A stretch of 64,000 nucleotides of DNA from an uncultured Chitinophagaceae bacterium (GTDB taxonomy: Bacteria > Bacteroidota > Bacteroidia > Chitinophagales > Chitinophagaceae): the NCBI GenBank assembly GCA_936908745.1, contig CAKZFX010000009.1, forward strand, positions 310,001-374,000, read 5' to 3'. Positions 17,075 through 26,599 of the stretch are shown here, one piece after another. The notes below the pieces were generated by a model. It saw only the letters and a program-made list of their open reading frames with translations. It did not search any database and was not told where the DNA came from. A program made the translations under genes and the position numbers. How positions within the stretch are numbered: the first letter of the stretch is position 1; each line of letters begins with the position of its first letter.

Positions 17075-18154
17075 ATGAACAGGATATTATTAGCGGCCGC
17101 GATCGTTATGATCAGCGCTGCCAGCTGCACAAGTACAAAAAAAGAAGTTGAAGAAGCCGGCAAGTTTGCCATCACCAACCCCATCACACTCGACACTGCT
17201 TTTACCAAAGAGTATGTGTCGCAAATTCAGTCTGTAAAGAATATTGAAATAAGAGCACAGGAAAAAGGCTTTTTAGAAAAGATTTTCGTGGATGAAGGCC
17301 AGCATGTAAAAGCGGGGCAGGTTTTGTTCCGTATTATGCCTAAGATTTATGAAGCCGAGTATTTGAAAACGCAGGCTGTGGTGAAAGAAGCCGAGCTGGA
17401 GTTATTGAATTCCACCACCCTTGCCGATAAGAATATCGTTTCTAAAAACGAACAAGCTATCCAGCAAGCCAAGCTGGATGAAGCCAAAGCGGAAATGGCA
17501 TTGGCAAAGTTGCATTTATCATTTACCGAAATCAAAGCGCCGTTTGATGGTATCATCGACCGGTTGCCCAAAAAACTCGGCAGCCTGATAGACGAAGGCG
17601 AATTACTGACCAGCCTTTCTGATAACAACCAGGTATTTGCTTATTTCAATGTATCAGAACCTGAGTATCTCGATTACCAGGGCAATGCCGGCAATCGTGG
17701 CAGCAGTAAAGTGCAATTATTATTGGCGAATGGAAAAGCATTGCCTTATACCGGCGAAGTGGAAGTGATCGAAGGTGAGTTTAATAATGAAACCGGCAAT
17801 ATCGCTTTCCGTGCACGTTTCCCCAACCCTGATAAGTTATTGAAACATGGTGAGACCGGCAAAGTGCTGATGACAATGCCATTAAAGAATGCACTGATCA
17901 TTCCGCAAAAAGCAACCTATGAAATACAGGATAAGCTATATGTATTTGTTGTAGATAAGAACAATGTTGTCAGGTCGAAGAACATCACGATCAAAGGAAG
18001 CCTGCCCGATTTGTATGTAATAGACAGCGGGCTTTCGGCTGATGATAAGATCGTGCTGGAAGGTGTGCAAAAACTGAAGGACGATGAGAAGATCAACGTG
18101 GAGTATGAAAACCCGTCCGAAGTGCTGAAACATTTGCGCCTGAAAGCGGAATAA
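17075..18154 (+). CDS. RND efflux periplasmic adaptor (membrane fusion protein)
   Basis: Start at 17075 (MNRILLAAAIVMISAASC), giving a lipobox at Cys18; the longer frame adds 17 residues without signal character. About 359 residues of the AcrA/HlyD type: biotinyl-lipoyl half-motifs (GFLEKIFVDEGQHVKAGQVLF near 70 and LSFTEIKAPFDGIIDR near 155), a short alpha-hairpin between them, then beta-barrel and membrane-proximal parts. It links the inner-membrane pump to the outer channel across the periplasm. The pump follows after a 175-base gap filled with tandem repeats. Confidence 0.93.
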   Translation: MNRILLAAAIVMISAASCTSTKKEVEEAGKFAITNPITLDTAFTKEYVSQIQSVKNIEIRAQEKGFLEKIFVDEGQHVKAGQVLFRIMPKIYEAEYLKTQAVVKEAELELLNSTTLADKNIVSKNEQAIQQAKLDEAKAEMALAKLHLSFTEIKAPFDGIIDRLPKKLGSLIDEGELLTSLSDNNQVFAYFNVSEPEYLDYQGNAGNRGSSKVQLLLANGKALPYTGEVEVIEGEFNNETGNIAFRARFPNPDKLLKHGETGKVLMTMPLKNALIIPQKATYEIQDKLYVFVVDKNNVVRSKNITIKGSLPDLYVIDSGLSADDKIVLEGVQKLKDDEKINVEYENPSEVLKHLRLKAE

Positions 18155-18162
18155 GACTAAGA

Positions 18163-18307
18163 CACGATAAATAAGAACAAGTTCTATTTATCGCATACAT
18201 AAGAACAAGTTCTATTTATCGCATACGTAAGAGCAAGTTCGATTTATCGCATGCGTAAGAACAAGTTTATCGAATGCGAAAGAATAAGTTCTGTTTATCG
18301 CTATACG
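18163..18307. repeat. 28-bp tandem repeat array with internal dyads
   Basis: Contiguous units begin at 18172, 18200 and 18228 (28 bp each), then a shortened 23-bp unit at 18256 and a diverged 29-bp unit at 18279. Each full unit has the dyad AGAACAAGTTCT (or a variant) and ATTTATCGCAT. In the first copy the dyad extends outward to CGATAAAT...ATTTATCG, so a long hairpin could form. The array fills the gap between adaptor and pump. There are no spacers, so it is not a CRISPR. Confidence 0.85.
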
Positions 18308-18329
18308 TTCACTTTTCTAACAACAATTT

Positions 18330-21300
18330 ATGTTTACCCGATTTATAAGAAGGCCGGTCCTTTCGATCGTGATCTCTTTGATCATTGTATTTCTCGGAGC
18401 ATTGGCCATAACACAGTTGCCCGTCACTCAATTCCCTTCTATTTCTCCGCCCAAAGTGACGGTAACGGCGGATTATCCCGGCGCTAATAATGAACTGATG
18501 GTAAAGTCAGTGATCATTCCATTGGAAAGAGCATTGAATGGTTTGCCGGGCATGAAGTATATGACAGCGGATGCCGGTAATGATGGTGAAGCATCTATAC
18601 AGGTAATTTTTAATCTTGGTACGGATCCTAACCAGGCTTCGCTGAATGTGCAGAACCGTGTGGCTTCAGTAGTTAATAAACTTCCGCCGTTAGTAGTACG
18701 TGAAGGTTTGAAAATTTCGCAGGAAGTACCGAACATGCTGATGTATATCAATCTTTACAGTACGGATCCCAATGCTGACCAAAAGTTCCTGTTCAATTTT
18801 GCCGATATCAATTTGTTAGCAGAGTTAAAAAGGGTGAATGGCGTAGGCTTCGCAGATATTTTAGGTAACAGGGAGTATGCGATGCGTATCTGGCTGAAAC
18901 CTGATCGCATGCTGGCGTATAAAGTATCGGCCGATGAAGTGATGGAAGCATTGAGTGCGCAAAGCCTGGAAGCTTCTCCCGGTAAAACAGGTGAGAGTTC
19001 GGGCAAGCGGTCACAATCCTTTGAGTATGTTTTGAAGTATTCAGGGCGGTTTACCACTAAGGAACAGTATGAAAATATTATCGTAAAAGCCAACCCCGAC
19101 GGGGAAATGCTGCGGTTGAAAGATGTGGCGGATATCGAGTTTGGCAGTTCGATGTATGATATTTATTCCAACCTGAATGGCAAACCTTCCGCTGCCATTG
19201 TATTAAAACAGTCGTATGGCAGTAACGCCAGCCAGGTAATTAAAGATGTAAAGGCCAAATTAAAAGAGATCGAAGCCAGTTCCTTTCCGAGCGGAATGAA
19301 GTACGAGATCAGCTATGATGTATCGAAGTTTTTGGATGCATCGATTGAGAAAGTGATACACACGCTGATTGAAGCCTTCCTGCTGGTAGGTATCGTGGTG
19401 TTTATCTTTTTAGGCGACTGGCGTTCTACATTGATCCCAACCATTGCCGTTCCGGTTTCATTGATCGGTACGTTTTTGTTCATGCAGTATTTTGGGATCA
19501 CCCTCAACCTGATCACTTTGTTTGCATTGGTATTAGCTATCGGTATCGTGGTGGATAATGCGATCGTAGTGATAGAAGCGGTACATGCCAAGATGGAAAC
19601 AAAGGGTTTGTCGCCGTTAAAAGCTACGGAAGAAGCGATGCATGAAATCAGCGGTGCTATCATCGCCATCACGTTTGTAATGGCGGCCGTGTTTATTCCT
19701 GTTGCTTTTATGTCGGGCCCTGTGGGTATTTTTTATCGCCAGTTCTCTATAACGATGGCAACATCGATTGTGTTGTCAGGCGTGGTGGCGTTGACACTGA
19801 CACCGGCTTTGTGCGTAATGATGCTGAAGAATAACCATGGCAAGCCAAAGAAGAAAAACATTCTGGATAAACTGATTGGTGGCTTTAATAATTGGTTTGG
19901 CCGGTTGACAGGCCGCTATCAAAATGTATTGAGCCGCATTACCGGTCGCAGAATTATCACGTTCATTTTATTGGCAGCCTTTTGTGTGGGCACATGGCTG
20001 ATGAGTGGCAGCGTTCCTTCCGGTTTTATTCCCAATGAAGACCAGGGTATGTTTTATGCCGTTGTGCAAACGCCTCCGGGTTCTTCGCTGGAACGTACCA
20101 ATGAAGTGGCGGAACGATTGCAAAAGATTTCTGAATCGGTAGAGGGTGTGCAGTCTGTTTCTGCGTTGGCAGGTTATGAAATTTTATCAGAAGGAACAGG
20201 CGCTAACTCAGGTACCTGCCTCGTAAACCTGAAAGACTGGAGTGAGCGTAAACATTCTGTGCAACAGATCATCGCAGAGCTGGAAGAAAAGACAAAGGAT
20301 ATTGCCGGAGCGCAGATCGAGTTTTTCCCTCCGCCTGCCGTGCCGGGTTATGGCGCTGCCGGTGGTTTTGAGTTGCGCTTATTGGATAAAACCGGTTCGG
20401 GTGATTATAAGAAACTGGAAACAGTGAGCAATGAGTTTGTGGCGGCCCTGAATAAACGCCCGGAGTTATCGTCTGTGTTTAGTTTTTACAGCGCCAGTTT
20501 CCCGCAATACATGCTGAAAGTGGACAATGATATTGCGCAGCAAAAAGGAGTAAGCATTGAAAATGCGATGAATACACTCTCCACGCTGGTGGGAAGTAAT
20601 TACGAGATCAGTTTTATCAAGTTTGGACGACAGTATAAAGTGATCGTAGCGGCTGCACCGCAGTACAGGGCATTGCCGGAAGATATCCTGAAGTTATATG
20701 TAAAGAATGACCGTGATGAAATGGTTCCCTTCTCTGCGTTTATGAGTATGGATAAAGTGTATGGTCTTTCAGAGATCACAAGGCATAATATGTATACAGC
20801 TTCCGAAATCAGTGGCGGCGCTGCGCCGGGCTATAGTAGCGGGCAAGCGTTGCAGGCGATTACTGAAGTGGCGCAAAAAACATTGCCCAAAGGTTTTGGT
20901 ATTGACTGGGCAGGTATTTCCAAAGACGAGTCATCAAGAGGTAATGAAGCCATTTATATTTTCCTGATCTGTTTGGGATTTGTGTACCTGATCCTTTCAG
21001 CACAGTACGAAAGTTTTGTGTTGCCACTGGCGGTTATTCTTTCGCTGCCTGCCGGTTTATTAGGGGCTTTTGTTTTCCTGAAGTTGTTTGGTTTGGAAAA
21101 TAATATTTATGCGCAGGTGGCCATGGTGATGCTGATCGGTTTGCTGGGAAAGAATGCGGTACTGATCGTAGAGTTTGCGGTACAGAAACATCGTTCGGGC
21201 AGCTCTGTTATCAAAGCAGCGATTGAAGGTTCAGTAGCAAGGTTCCGTCCTATCCTGATGACATCCTTTGCATTTATCGCGGGTTTGATCCCATTGATGT

Positions 21301-21506
21301 TTGCCAGCGGACCGGGTAAGATCGGTAACCATACGATTGGTAATGCGGCAGCAGGCGGTATGTTGTTCGGGACGGTGTTTGGTGTATTACTGATACCGGG
21401 TCTCTATTATTTCTTTGCCCGCATTTCTGAAAAGAACCCGATGGTAGATAACGAAGAAGAAAATCCTTTAACAGAAGAAATCGATCACAATGTTGAGAAA
21501 ATATAA
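18330..21506 (+). CDS. RND-family multidrug efflux pump, AcrB/HAE1 type
   Basis: A 1058-residue inner-membrane proton-driven exporter. N-terminal MFTRFIRRPVLSIVISL is the first membrane helix; two six-helix bundles and two large periplasmic loops follow in the family order. The relay segment is GIVVDNAIVVIEA, so the Asp pair of AcrB (407/408) is Asp-Asn here; the relay Lys in LLGKNAVLIVEFA is present. Other seen motifs are GFIPNEDQGMFY and LMTSFAFIAGLIPL. Its end overlaps the outer-membrane channel gene by 17 bases, indicating one operon with the adaptor. Substrates cannot be predicted. Confidence 0.95.
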   Translation: MFTRFIRRPVLSIVISLIIVFLGALAITQLPVTQFPSISPPKVTVTADYPGANNELMVKSVIIPLERALNGLPGMKYMTADAGNDGEASIQVIFNLGTDPNQASLNVQNRVASVVNKLPPLVVREGLKISQEVPNMLMYINLYSTDPNADQKFLFNFADINLLAELKRVNGVGFADILGNREYAMRIWLKPDRMLAYKVSADEVMEALSAQSLEASPGKTGESSGKRSQSFEYVLKYSGRFTTKEQYENIIVKANPDGEMLRLKDVADIEFGSSMYDIYSNLNGKPSAAIVLKQSYGSNASQVIKDVKAKLKEIEASSFPSGMKYEISYDVSKFLDASIEKVIHTLIEAFLLVGIVVFIFLGDWRSTLIPTIAVPVSLIGTFLFMQYFGITLNLITLFALVLAIGIVVDNAIVVIEAVHAKMETKGLSPLKATEEAMHEISGAIIAITFVMAAVFIPVAFMSGPVGIFYRQFSITMATSIVLSGVVALTLTPALCVMMLKNNHGKPKKKNILDKLIGGFNNWFGRLTGRYQNVLSRITGRRIITFILLAAFCVGTWLMSGSVPSGFIPNEDQGMFYAVVQTPPGSSLERTNEVAERLQKISESVEGVQSVSALAGYEILSEGTGANSGTCLVNLKDWSERKHSVQQIIAELEEKTKDIAGAQIEFFPPPAVPGYGAAGGFELRLLDKTGSGDYKKLETVSNEFVAALNKRPELSSVFSFYSASFPQYMLKVDNDIAQQKGVSIENAMNTLSTLVGSNYEISFIKFGRQYKVIVAAAPQYRALPEDILKLYVKNDRDEMVPFSAFMSMDKVYGLSEITRHNMYTASEISGGAAPGYSSGQALQAITEVAQKTLPKGFGIDWAGISKDESSRGNEAIYIFLICLGFVYLILSAQYESFVLPLAVILSLPAGLLGAFVFLKLFGLENNIYAQVAMVMLIGLLGKNAVLIVEFAVQKHRSGSSVIKAAIEGSVARFRPILMTSFAFIAGLIPLMFASGPGKIGNHTIGNAAAGGMLFGTVFGVLLIPGLYYFFARISEKNPMVDNEEENPLTEEIDHNVEKI

Positions 21507-22926
21507 ATTAACCCTGTTAGCAGGCGCGGCCTTGTTTGCACTCGTGCAAACAGGCTGCAAAGCGCCTGCGCTTGTTCAGCAGCCTGAACAAAAAGCAATA
21601 CCGGTTGCGTTTGCTAATACAACCGACACAAGCAATTCCGCCGTGATAAAATGGCAGAATTTCTTTACCGATAAAAACCTCGTCAATCTCATTGATACAG
21701 CCTTGAAGAATAACCAGGAGTTATTGATCACGTTGCAGGAAATAGAGATTGCAAGAAATGATATACGTGTGAGGCAAGGAAAACTGTTGCCGCTGGTAAC
21801 GGCCGGTGGCGGCATCGGTATTGATAAAGTGGGACGTTATACCAGCACCGGCGCTGGCGACGCTTCTACCGACATCAAACCCGGTAAAGAAGTACCAGAG
21901 TGGCTGCCTGATTTTAAAGTGGGCTTACAAGCCAATTGGGAAGTGGATATCTGGAATAAACTCCACAATGAAAAGAAAGAGGCTGTGATGCAGTATCTCG
22001 CCACCGTGGAAGGAAAGAATTTTGTAGTTACCAATCTTGTTGCAGAGATCGCCAATGATTACTACGAGTTGCTGGCAATTGATAACCAGCTCGACATTGT
22101 GCGGCAGACGATCAACCTGCAAAAGAATGCGCTGGAAGTGGTAAAAGTGCAGAAGGAAGCCGCAAGGGTGACAGAGCTCGCCGTAAAGAAGTTTGAAGCC
22201 GAAGTATTGAGCTCACAAAGCCTTGAGTATGGTTTGTTGCAAAAGGTAAAGGAGAAAGAAAATGAGATCAATTTCTTATTGGGCCGTTACCCGCAAACCA
22301 TTGAACGAAACAGAAACAATTTTCTTGAATTGTTGCCAAGAGAAGTGAGCGCAGGTATTCCTTCACAGTTGTTAAGCAACCGCCCGGATATTAAGCAGGC
22401 AGAGTATGAGCTGACAGCAGCCAAATTGGATGTGAAGATTGCAAGAGCGGCTTTTTATCCTTCGTTTGAAATTTCATCTGCCTTAGGTTTTAATGCGTTC
22501 AATCCTTCTTATTTATTGAAGCTCCCTGAATCACTGGCGTTTTCATTGGCCGGTGACCTTGCCGGGCCATTGATCAATAAGAATGCGATCAAAGCAGAGT
22601 TTTATACGGCTAATGCCAAACAGTTGCAGGCTTTGTATAATTATGACAGAACAATTCTGAATGCGTATATCGAAGTATCAACCGGTCTTTCAGGCATTCA
22701 GAATTTGCAACAGGCATACGACCTGAAAACAAAAGAAGTGGATGCGCTGAATCAATCCAGCTCTATTGCAAACGACCTGTTCCGATCCGCCCGTGCCGAT
22801 TATTTTGAAGTATTGATGACACAGCGGGATGCATTGGAAGCAAAACTGGAGTTGATAGAAACCAGGCAACAACAATTAAGTGCAGTTACGAATGTTTACC
22901 GGTCACTGGGGGGTGGCTGGAATTAA
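21490..22926 (+). CDS. Outer-membrane efflux channel lipoprotein (TolC/OprM/NodT type)
   Basis: A 478-residue protein. Signal and lipobox end at LVQTGC (Cys23), as in OprM-like lipoproteins. Two OEP repeats follow: DTALKNNQELLITLQEIEIARNDI near 75 and SNRPDIKQAEYELTAAKLDVKIARAAFYPSF near 305, each with long coiled-coil helices that build the periplasmic tunnel. It forms the exit duct for the adjacent RND pump. Its start lies inside the end of the pump gene, so translation is probably coupled. A hairpin terminator follows about 20 bases after the stop. Confidence 0.93.
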   Translation: MLRKYKLTLLAGAALFALVQTGCKAPALVQQPEQKAIPVAFANTTDTSNSAVIKWQNFFTDKNLVNLIDTALKNNQELLITLQEIEIARNDIRVRQGKLLPLVTAGGGIGIDKVGRYTSTGAGDASTDIKPGKEVPEWLPDFKVGLQANWEVDIWNKLHNEKKEAVMQYLATVEGKNFVVTNLVAEIANDYYELLAIDNQLDIVRQTINLQKNALEVVKVQKEAARVTELAVKKFEAEVLSSQSLEYGLLQKVKEKENEINFLLGRYPQTIERNRNNFLELLPREVSAGIPSQLLSNRPDIKQAEYELTAAKLDVKIARAAFYPSFEISSALGFNAFNPSYLLKLPESLAFSLAGDLAGPLINKNAIKAEFYTANAKQLQALYNYDRTILNAYIEVSTGLSGIQNLQQAYDLKTKEVDALNQSSSIANDLFRSARADYFEVLMTQRDALEAKLELIETRQQQLSAVTNVYRSLGGGWN

Positions 22927-22945
22927 ACAGTGCGGCAGTATAGGA

Positions 22946-22978
22946 AAGAGGCCCCGGTATTCGGGGCCTCTTAGTTTT
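22946..22978 (+). terminator. Terminator of the efflux operon
   Basis: Eleven-base perfect stem (22946-22956 with 22962-22972) around GTATT, followed by AGTTTTAA. The T-tract is modest. Confidence 0.75.
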
Positions 22979-23002
22979 AAAGAATAACTGTCATAATGAC
23001 AC

Positions 23003-25561
23003 TTATTCTTCACTTCTTGCACTGGCAGCATCAATGAGGCGGCCAAAGAAGATAGCGTTCATAAATAGTTTGCTGCCGCCCAGCCAGAAGGCACGAAAGT
23101 TAGGATTGTCTGCAATATTGATAACACGACCACCGCCAACAGCATTTACAATCACGGCCGCTGAGTTTTTAACCGCGTCTTTGTTTTGTTTGCTTACCCA
23201 ACCGCTTTGCAAAGGATCATTGCCGTAGTAGAAAGGAGTGGCAAAGGCATTTTTGCTTTTTTCCATAAACACACGATTGGCTTTAAAGAGACTTATTGTT
23301 TTGGAATTGTAACCATAGGCCAGCGGGTGCGTAAGATCGGCTTCCGCACCAAAGATCGCTCCACTCATTTGCTGTGCGCCTTCCACTTCTGCCCTGTCCA
23401 CATAGCTTAGTTTTTGTGTGCTGTCCGTAGCTGATTTTGCTCTTTTAAATTTTACATCACTGATGCCATTTTGCACTGACCAGTTGATGGCTTCTTCGGT
23501 TAAAATCAATGTGCCACCGGCCTGCACCCAACTTTTCAATTTGTCTTTGTTCAGGTCGCTATAACTGCCACCAACCATAATAATGGTGTTGTATTTATTC
23601 AGTTCTACACGATTGAATGTATTTATTTCCAGGTGCGTGGCGGTAAAGTTCATCCGCTGATCGAGCAAATGCCATACTTCGCCCGCATCGGTTGCATTGA
23701 CACCCGGTCCGACGAGCATAGCAACAGACGGACGGGTAATCACTGCAAAACGGCTGCTGCCGAGATCGCTACCAGCGTTTACATTGCCTGTTGTAACAGA
23801 ATAGATTTTTAGTTTGTACTTAGCTGCCAGTCCATTTAATGCTGCAAATACGGATGCAGCATCTTCACCCTGTGGTTTTACAGGTATCATTATTGTTCCG
23901 TAGTCAAATTTCTTTAGTCCTTCGGCTGTTTGTATTTCAAATGTATTCGTAGCTACTTTTGCCTGCACACCTGCATTTAATAGTTCATTCAAAGCAGCAG
24001 GTGCGTACAATTCATCCCACTCCACCAGGTAAGCATAGTTGGAACGCCCACCGATAATTTCGCCTACAGGCGGGTTCAGGGTTTCGATTTTTGCACCTGT
24101 TGTTACCGCATTCAATTCCTTGTAGGGTATTCCATACGCTAATGGCATTGTCCATGCGGTGATGTCATAGAACAAACTGTCTTTGTAGTCAAATGTTTTT
24201 TCAAAGATGCCACGGATCAGGCTATGTTGTGGCTGGTTCAGAGAAACAATAAATGAATTTCCTTTTTCAAATTGGTTATCGCCCCAACCGGCTGGTAATT
24301 CGTGCAGTTCAATCTGCTGACGTTTCAGCATCGCTGCAAATTCATAGGTTTTTGTTTTATCATTTTTATCGCCAAATACATATCCTTTTACAGCATATGC
24401 AGCAGCACGACTGGCGGCTTGCTTGTAAAAGTCACGTTGATATTCTAAGAAGTCCTTGCGTAATGCTTTTGCCCCCTCTAAGGTTGAAAGTGCGGTTATA
24501 AATTGATTTTTGATGGTAGCAGGAAAACTTAATAGTCCATTTGCTGTTTGTTGCAGATGGCCTCTTGAACTTGCCTGTTCAAATAAGATACCGATGCAAC
24601 CCTGCACATCAGGAAAGGTTGATCCTTTACCATAGTAAAAGTCATCATAGTTTTCTTTTGTAAAGTATAAAGAGCCGATGCGATCTAAAAAGGCCGCATG
24701 GAATTTTCCCAGCTTGCCTGTCAGTTCCTGGTTTTTGGCCGGTGTCAATGGGTTCACCCTTGATGGCACACCGGGTTGAAAGAAGAAGGTAGCGTTGCTT
24801 CCCTGCTCATGGTGGTCGGTCAGGATATTTGGTTTCCATTTGTGAAACCATTCCACACGGTTTTTACTTTCCACATGCACGGTTGGCAACCAATCCCGGT
24901 TGAGATCAAACCAGTAATGATTGAAACGGCCACCCGGCCATACTTCATTAAATTCTCTTGAGTTGGGATCGCTTACCAGGTTTTTACCCCTGTGCTGGTT
25001 GGCCCATGTAGAGAAACGTTGCAACCCATCGGGATTGAAAGAAGGATCAAACAGTATCACTACATTATCCAGCAGTTCATCTATTTGTTTTCCCTGCGCT
25101 GCCGCTAAGTAGTAAGCCGTTAATAAACTTGCATTGCTGCCGCTTGATTCATTGCCATGAATGGAATGACCGATATACACGACGATCGGCATATTGTCTG
25201 TATTCAGCGAAGCCGATTGAGAGGGGTCAGTCAGCTTTACGTGTTGCTGTCTTATTTCTTCCAGTCGCTGGTGATTTTTAGGAGAAGTAACGATCAGCAA
25301 TACCTGCGACCTGTTTTCATACGTCAAACCCATTGTTTCGAGTTTGATGCGTTGCGGCGCAGCGGCGGCCATCGCTTTCATATAGTTTACCAGCCGGTCG
25401 TGTGTCACATGCCACTCTCCCACTTCATGGTAGATCACATCTTTGGGTTTGGGTATGGCAGGATCATAGGTAACAGAATCCGGCAGGTAATAGCCCAGGT
25501 TTTGTGCCGTTGAAAAAAGAGAAAGTAGCAACAGGCCAAAAACAGTCAGCAGTTTTTTCAT
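23003..25561 (-). CDS. Exported M14-family zinc carboxypeptidase
   Basis: An 852-residue protein with signal peptide MKKLLTVFGLLLLSLFSTAQ. The M14 domain covers about residues 45-370: MGLTYENRSQVLL, the zinc pair in GHSIHGNESSGSN (His...Glu) near 135, FDPSFNPDG, FDLNRDW, and NILTDHHEQGSN near 250 with a His-rich segment expected to complete the site. A C-terminal region (about 600-850) has LVGPGVNATDAGEVWHLLDQ and MVGGSYSDLNKDKL, resembling a class-I glutamine-amidotransferase-like fold that accompanies M14 in such large Bacteroidota peptidases. It probably degrades peptides in the periplasm or outside the cell. It is convergent with the efflux operon. Confidence 0.88.
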   Translation of the reverse strand: MKKLLTVFGLLLLSLFSTAQNLGYYLPDSVTYDPAIPKPKDVIYHEVGEWHVTHDRLVNYMKAMAAAAPQRIKLETMGLTYENRSQVLLIVTSPKNHQRLEEIRQQHVKLTDPSQSASLNTDNMPIVVYIGHSIHGNESSGSNASLLTAYYLAAAQGKQIDELLDNVVILFDPSFNPDGLQRFSTWANQHRGKNLVSDPNSREFNEVWPGGRFNHYWFDLNRDWLPTVHVESKNRVEWFHKWKPNILTDHHEQGSNATFFFQPGVPSRVNPLTPAKNQELTGKLGKFHAAFLDRIGSLYFTKENYDDFYYGKGSTFPDVQGCIGILFEQASSRGHLQQTANGLLSFPATIKNQFITALSTLEGAKALRKDFLEYQRDFYKQAASRAAAYAVKGYVFGDKNDKTKTYEFAAMLKRQQIELHELPAGWGDNQFEKGNSFIVSLNQPQHSLIRGIFEKTFDYKDSLFYDITAWTMPLAYGIPYKELNAVTTGAKIETLNPPVGEIIGGRSNYAYLVEWDELYAPAALNELLNAGVQAKVATNTFEIQTAEGLKKFDYGTIMIPVKPQGEDAASVFAALNGLAAKYKLKIYSVTTGNVNAGSDLGSSRFAVITRPSVAMLVGPGVNATDAGEVWHLLDQRMNFTATHLEINTFNRVELNKYNTIIMVGGSYSDLNKDKLKSWVQAGGTLILTEEAINWSVQNGISDVKFKRAKSATDSTQKLSYVDRAEVEGAQQMSGAIFGAEADLTHPLAYGYNSKTISLFKANRVFMEKSKNAFATPFYYGNDPLQSGWVSKQNKDAVKNSAAVIVNAVGGGRVINIADNPNFRAFWLGGSKLFMNAIFFGRLIDAASARSEE

Positions 25562-25631
25562 GAATTGTAATGTTTGGTAAAGGGAAGATATAGAATCAGC
25601 GTGAAAAATGGTGAGCTATTGCTACCAGTCA

Positions 25632-26537
25632 TCACTTTGTTTGCGAATAGATATAGTTTATCAGCGCTTCGCTGTCGCCCGGGCTAAACCAATGCATCTC
25701 CGCATCCTTTTTAAACCATGTCATCTGCCGTTTGGCATATTGCCTTGTATTGGTCTTGATCTGCTCCACCGCTTTTTCAAGGCTCACTTCCCCATCCAAA
25801 AAGGCGAACAATTCTTTGTAGCCCACGGTTTGCAAGGCATTCAGTTGTTTGAAAGGCAACAGGCTTTTCACTTCTTCCAGCAAGCCTTGCTCCATCATCT
25901 GGTCTACACGTTTATGGATCCGTTCATTTAGGTCAGGTCTTGGCAGTTCCAGGCCCATTTTTAGTATGTTGAAGTTTCTTGCCGCTTTTTGTCCTTTACG
26001 GAAAGACAGCACCGATTGCCCTGTTGCTTCCACCACTTCCAATGCTCGCATCAGGCGTTGCGGGTTTTGTGTTTCTCCTTCTGAAAAAAATAAAGGATCT
26101 TTTTGCTTCACCTGTTCCTGCAACCAACCCAACCCATTTTGCTCGTAGTTATTAATAATCTCATTTCGTATAGCAGGGTTAATGGGAGGAATTGTATCTA
26201 ACCCTTCACAAAAGGCCTTAATGTATAAACCTGTACCGCCCACCATTACAACAGCATCATGCTGCTGAAACAGTTCATTTGCTTTTTGCAACGCATATTC
26301 TTCATAAGATGCGGCAGTTATTTCATCATGTATGCTGTGCGAAGCAATAAAGTGATGCGGAACAGCAGCCAGTTCTTCTTCAGAAGGTCTTGCCACACCG
26401 ATAGCAAGTTCTTTAAAACATTGACGGCTGTCAGCGGAGATGATTTCAGTATTCAATTGCGTAGCCACATCAATGGCAGCCGCTGTTTTTCCAACAGCTG
26501 TGGGGCCTGCAATAATGATAACCGTTTTTCCCTTCAT
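25632..26537 (-). CDS. miaA: tRNA dimethylallyltransferase MiaA
   Basis: A 301-residue enzyme that adds the isopentenyl group to A37 of tRNAs reading U-starting codons. Seen: P-loop GPTAVGKTAAA (residues 11-21), ISADSRQCFKELAIG with the conserved Asp-Ser-Arg-Gln, HHFIASHSI, GGTGLYIKAFCEGL near 100, PQRLMRALEV near 165, and the C-terminal TRQYAKRQMTWFKKD. The length is normal. It sits after the pRiA4b-like gene on the same strand, with a terminator hairpin between. Confidence 0.95.
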   Translation of the reverse strand: MKGKTVIIIAGPTAVGKTAAAIDVATQLNTEIISADSRQCFKELAIGVARPSEEELAAVPHHFIASHSIHDEITAASYEEYALQKANELFQQHDAVVMVGGTGLYIKAFCEGLDTIPPINPAIRNEIINNYEQNGLGWLQEQVKQKDPLFFSEGETQNPQRLMRALEVVEATGQSVLSFRKGQKAARNFNILKMGLELPRPDLNERIHKRVDQMMEQGLLEEVKSLLPFKQLNALQTVGYKELFAFLDGEVSLEKAVEQIKTNTRQYAKRQMTWFKKDAEMHWFSPGDSEALINYIYSQTK

Positions 26538-26546
26538 GTTTTTATT

Positions 26547-26577
26547 GAAAACCCCGCCTGTATCACAGAACGGGGTT
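26547..26577 (-). terminator. Terminator after the pRiA4b-like gene
   Basis: AACCCCG (26550-26556) pairs with CGGGGTT (26571-26577); inner CTGT/ACAG also pairs. On the minus strand the stem runs into TTTTC. It lies 22 bases after the stop at 26600. Confidence 0.7.
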
Positions 26578-26599
26578 AATTATTCAGTAACTGGCTTGT

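Noticed and set aside
18172..18307. Possible CRISPR array
   Set aside because: The 28-bp units are contiguous with no unique spacers, and no cas gene is present; it is a tandem repeat.
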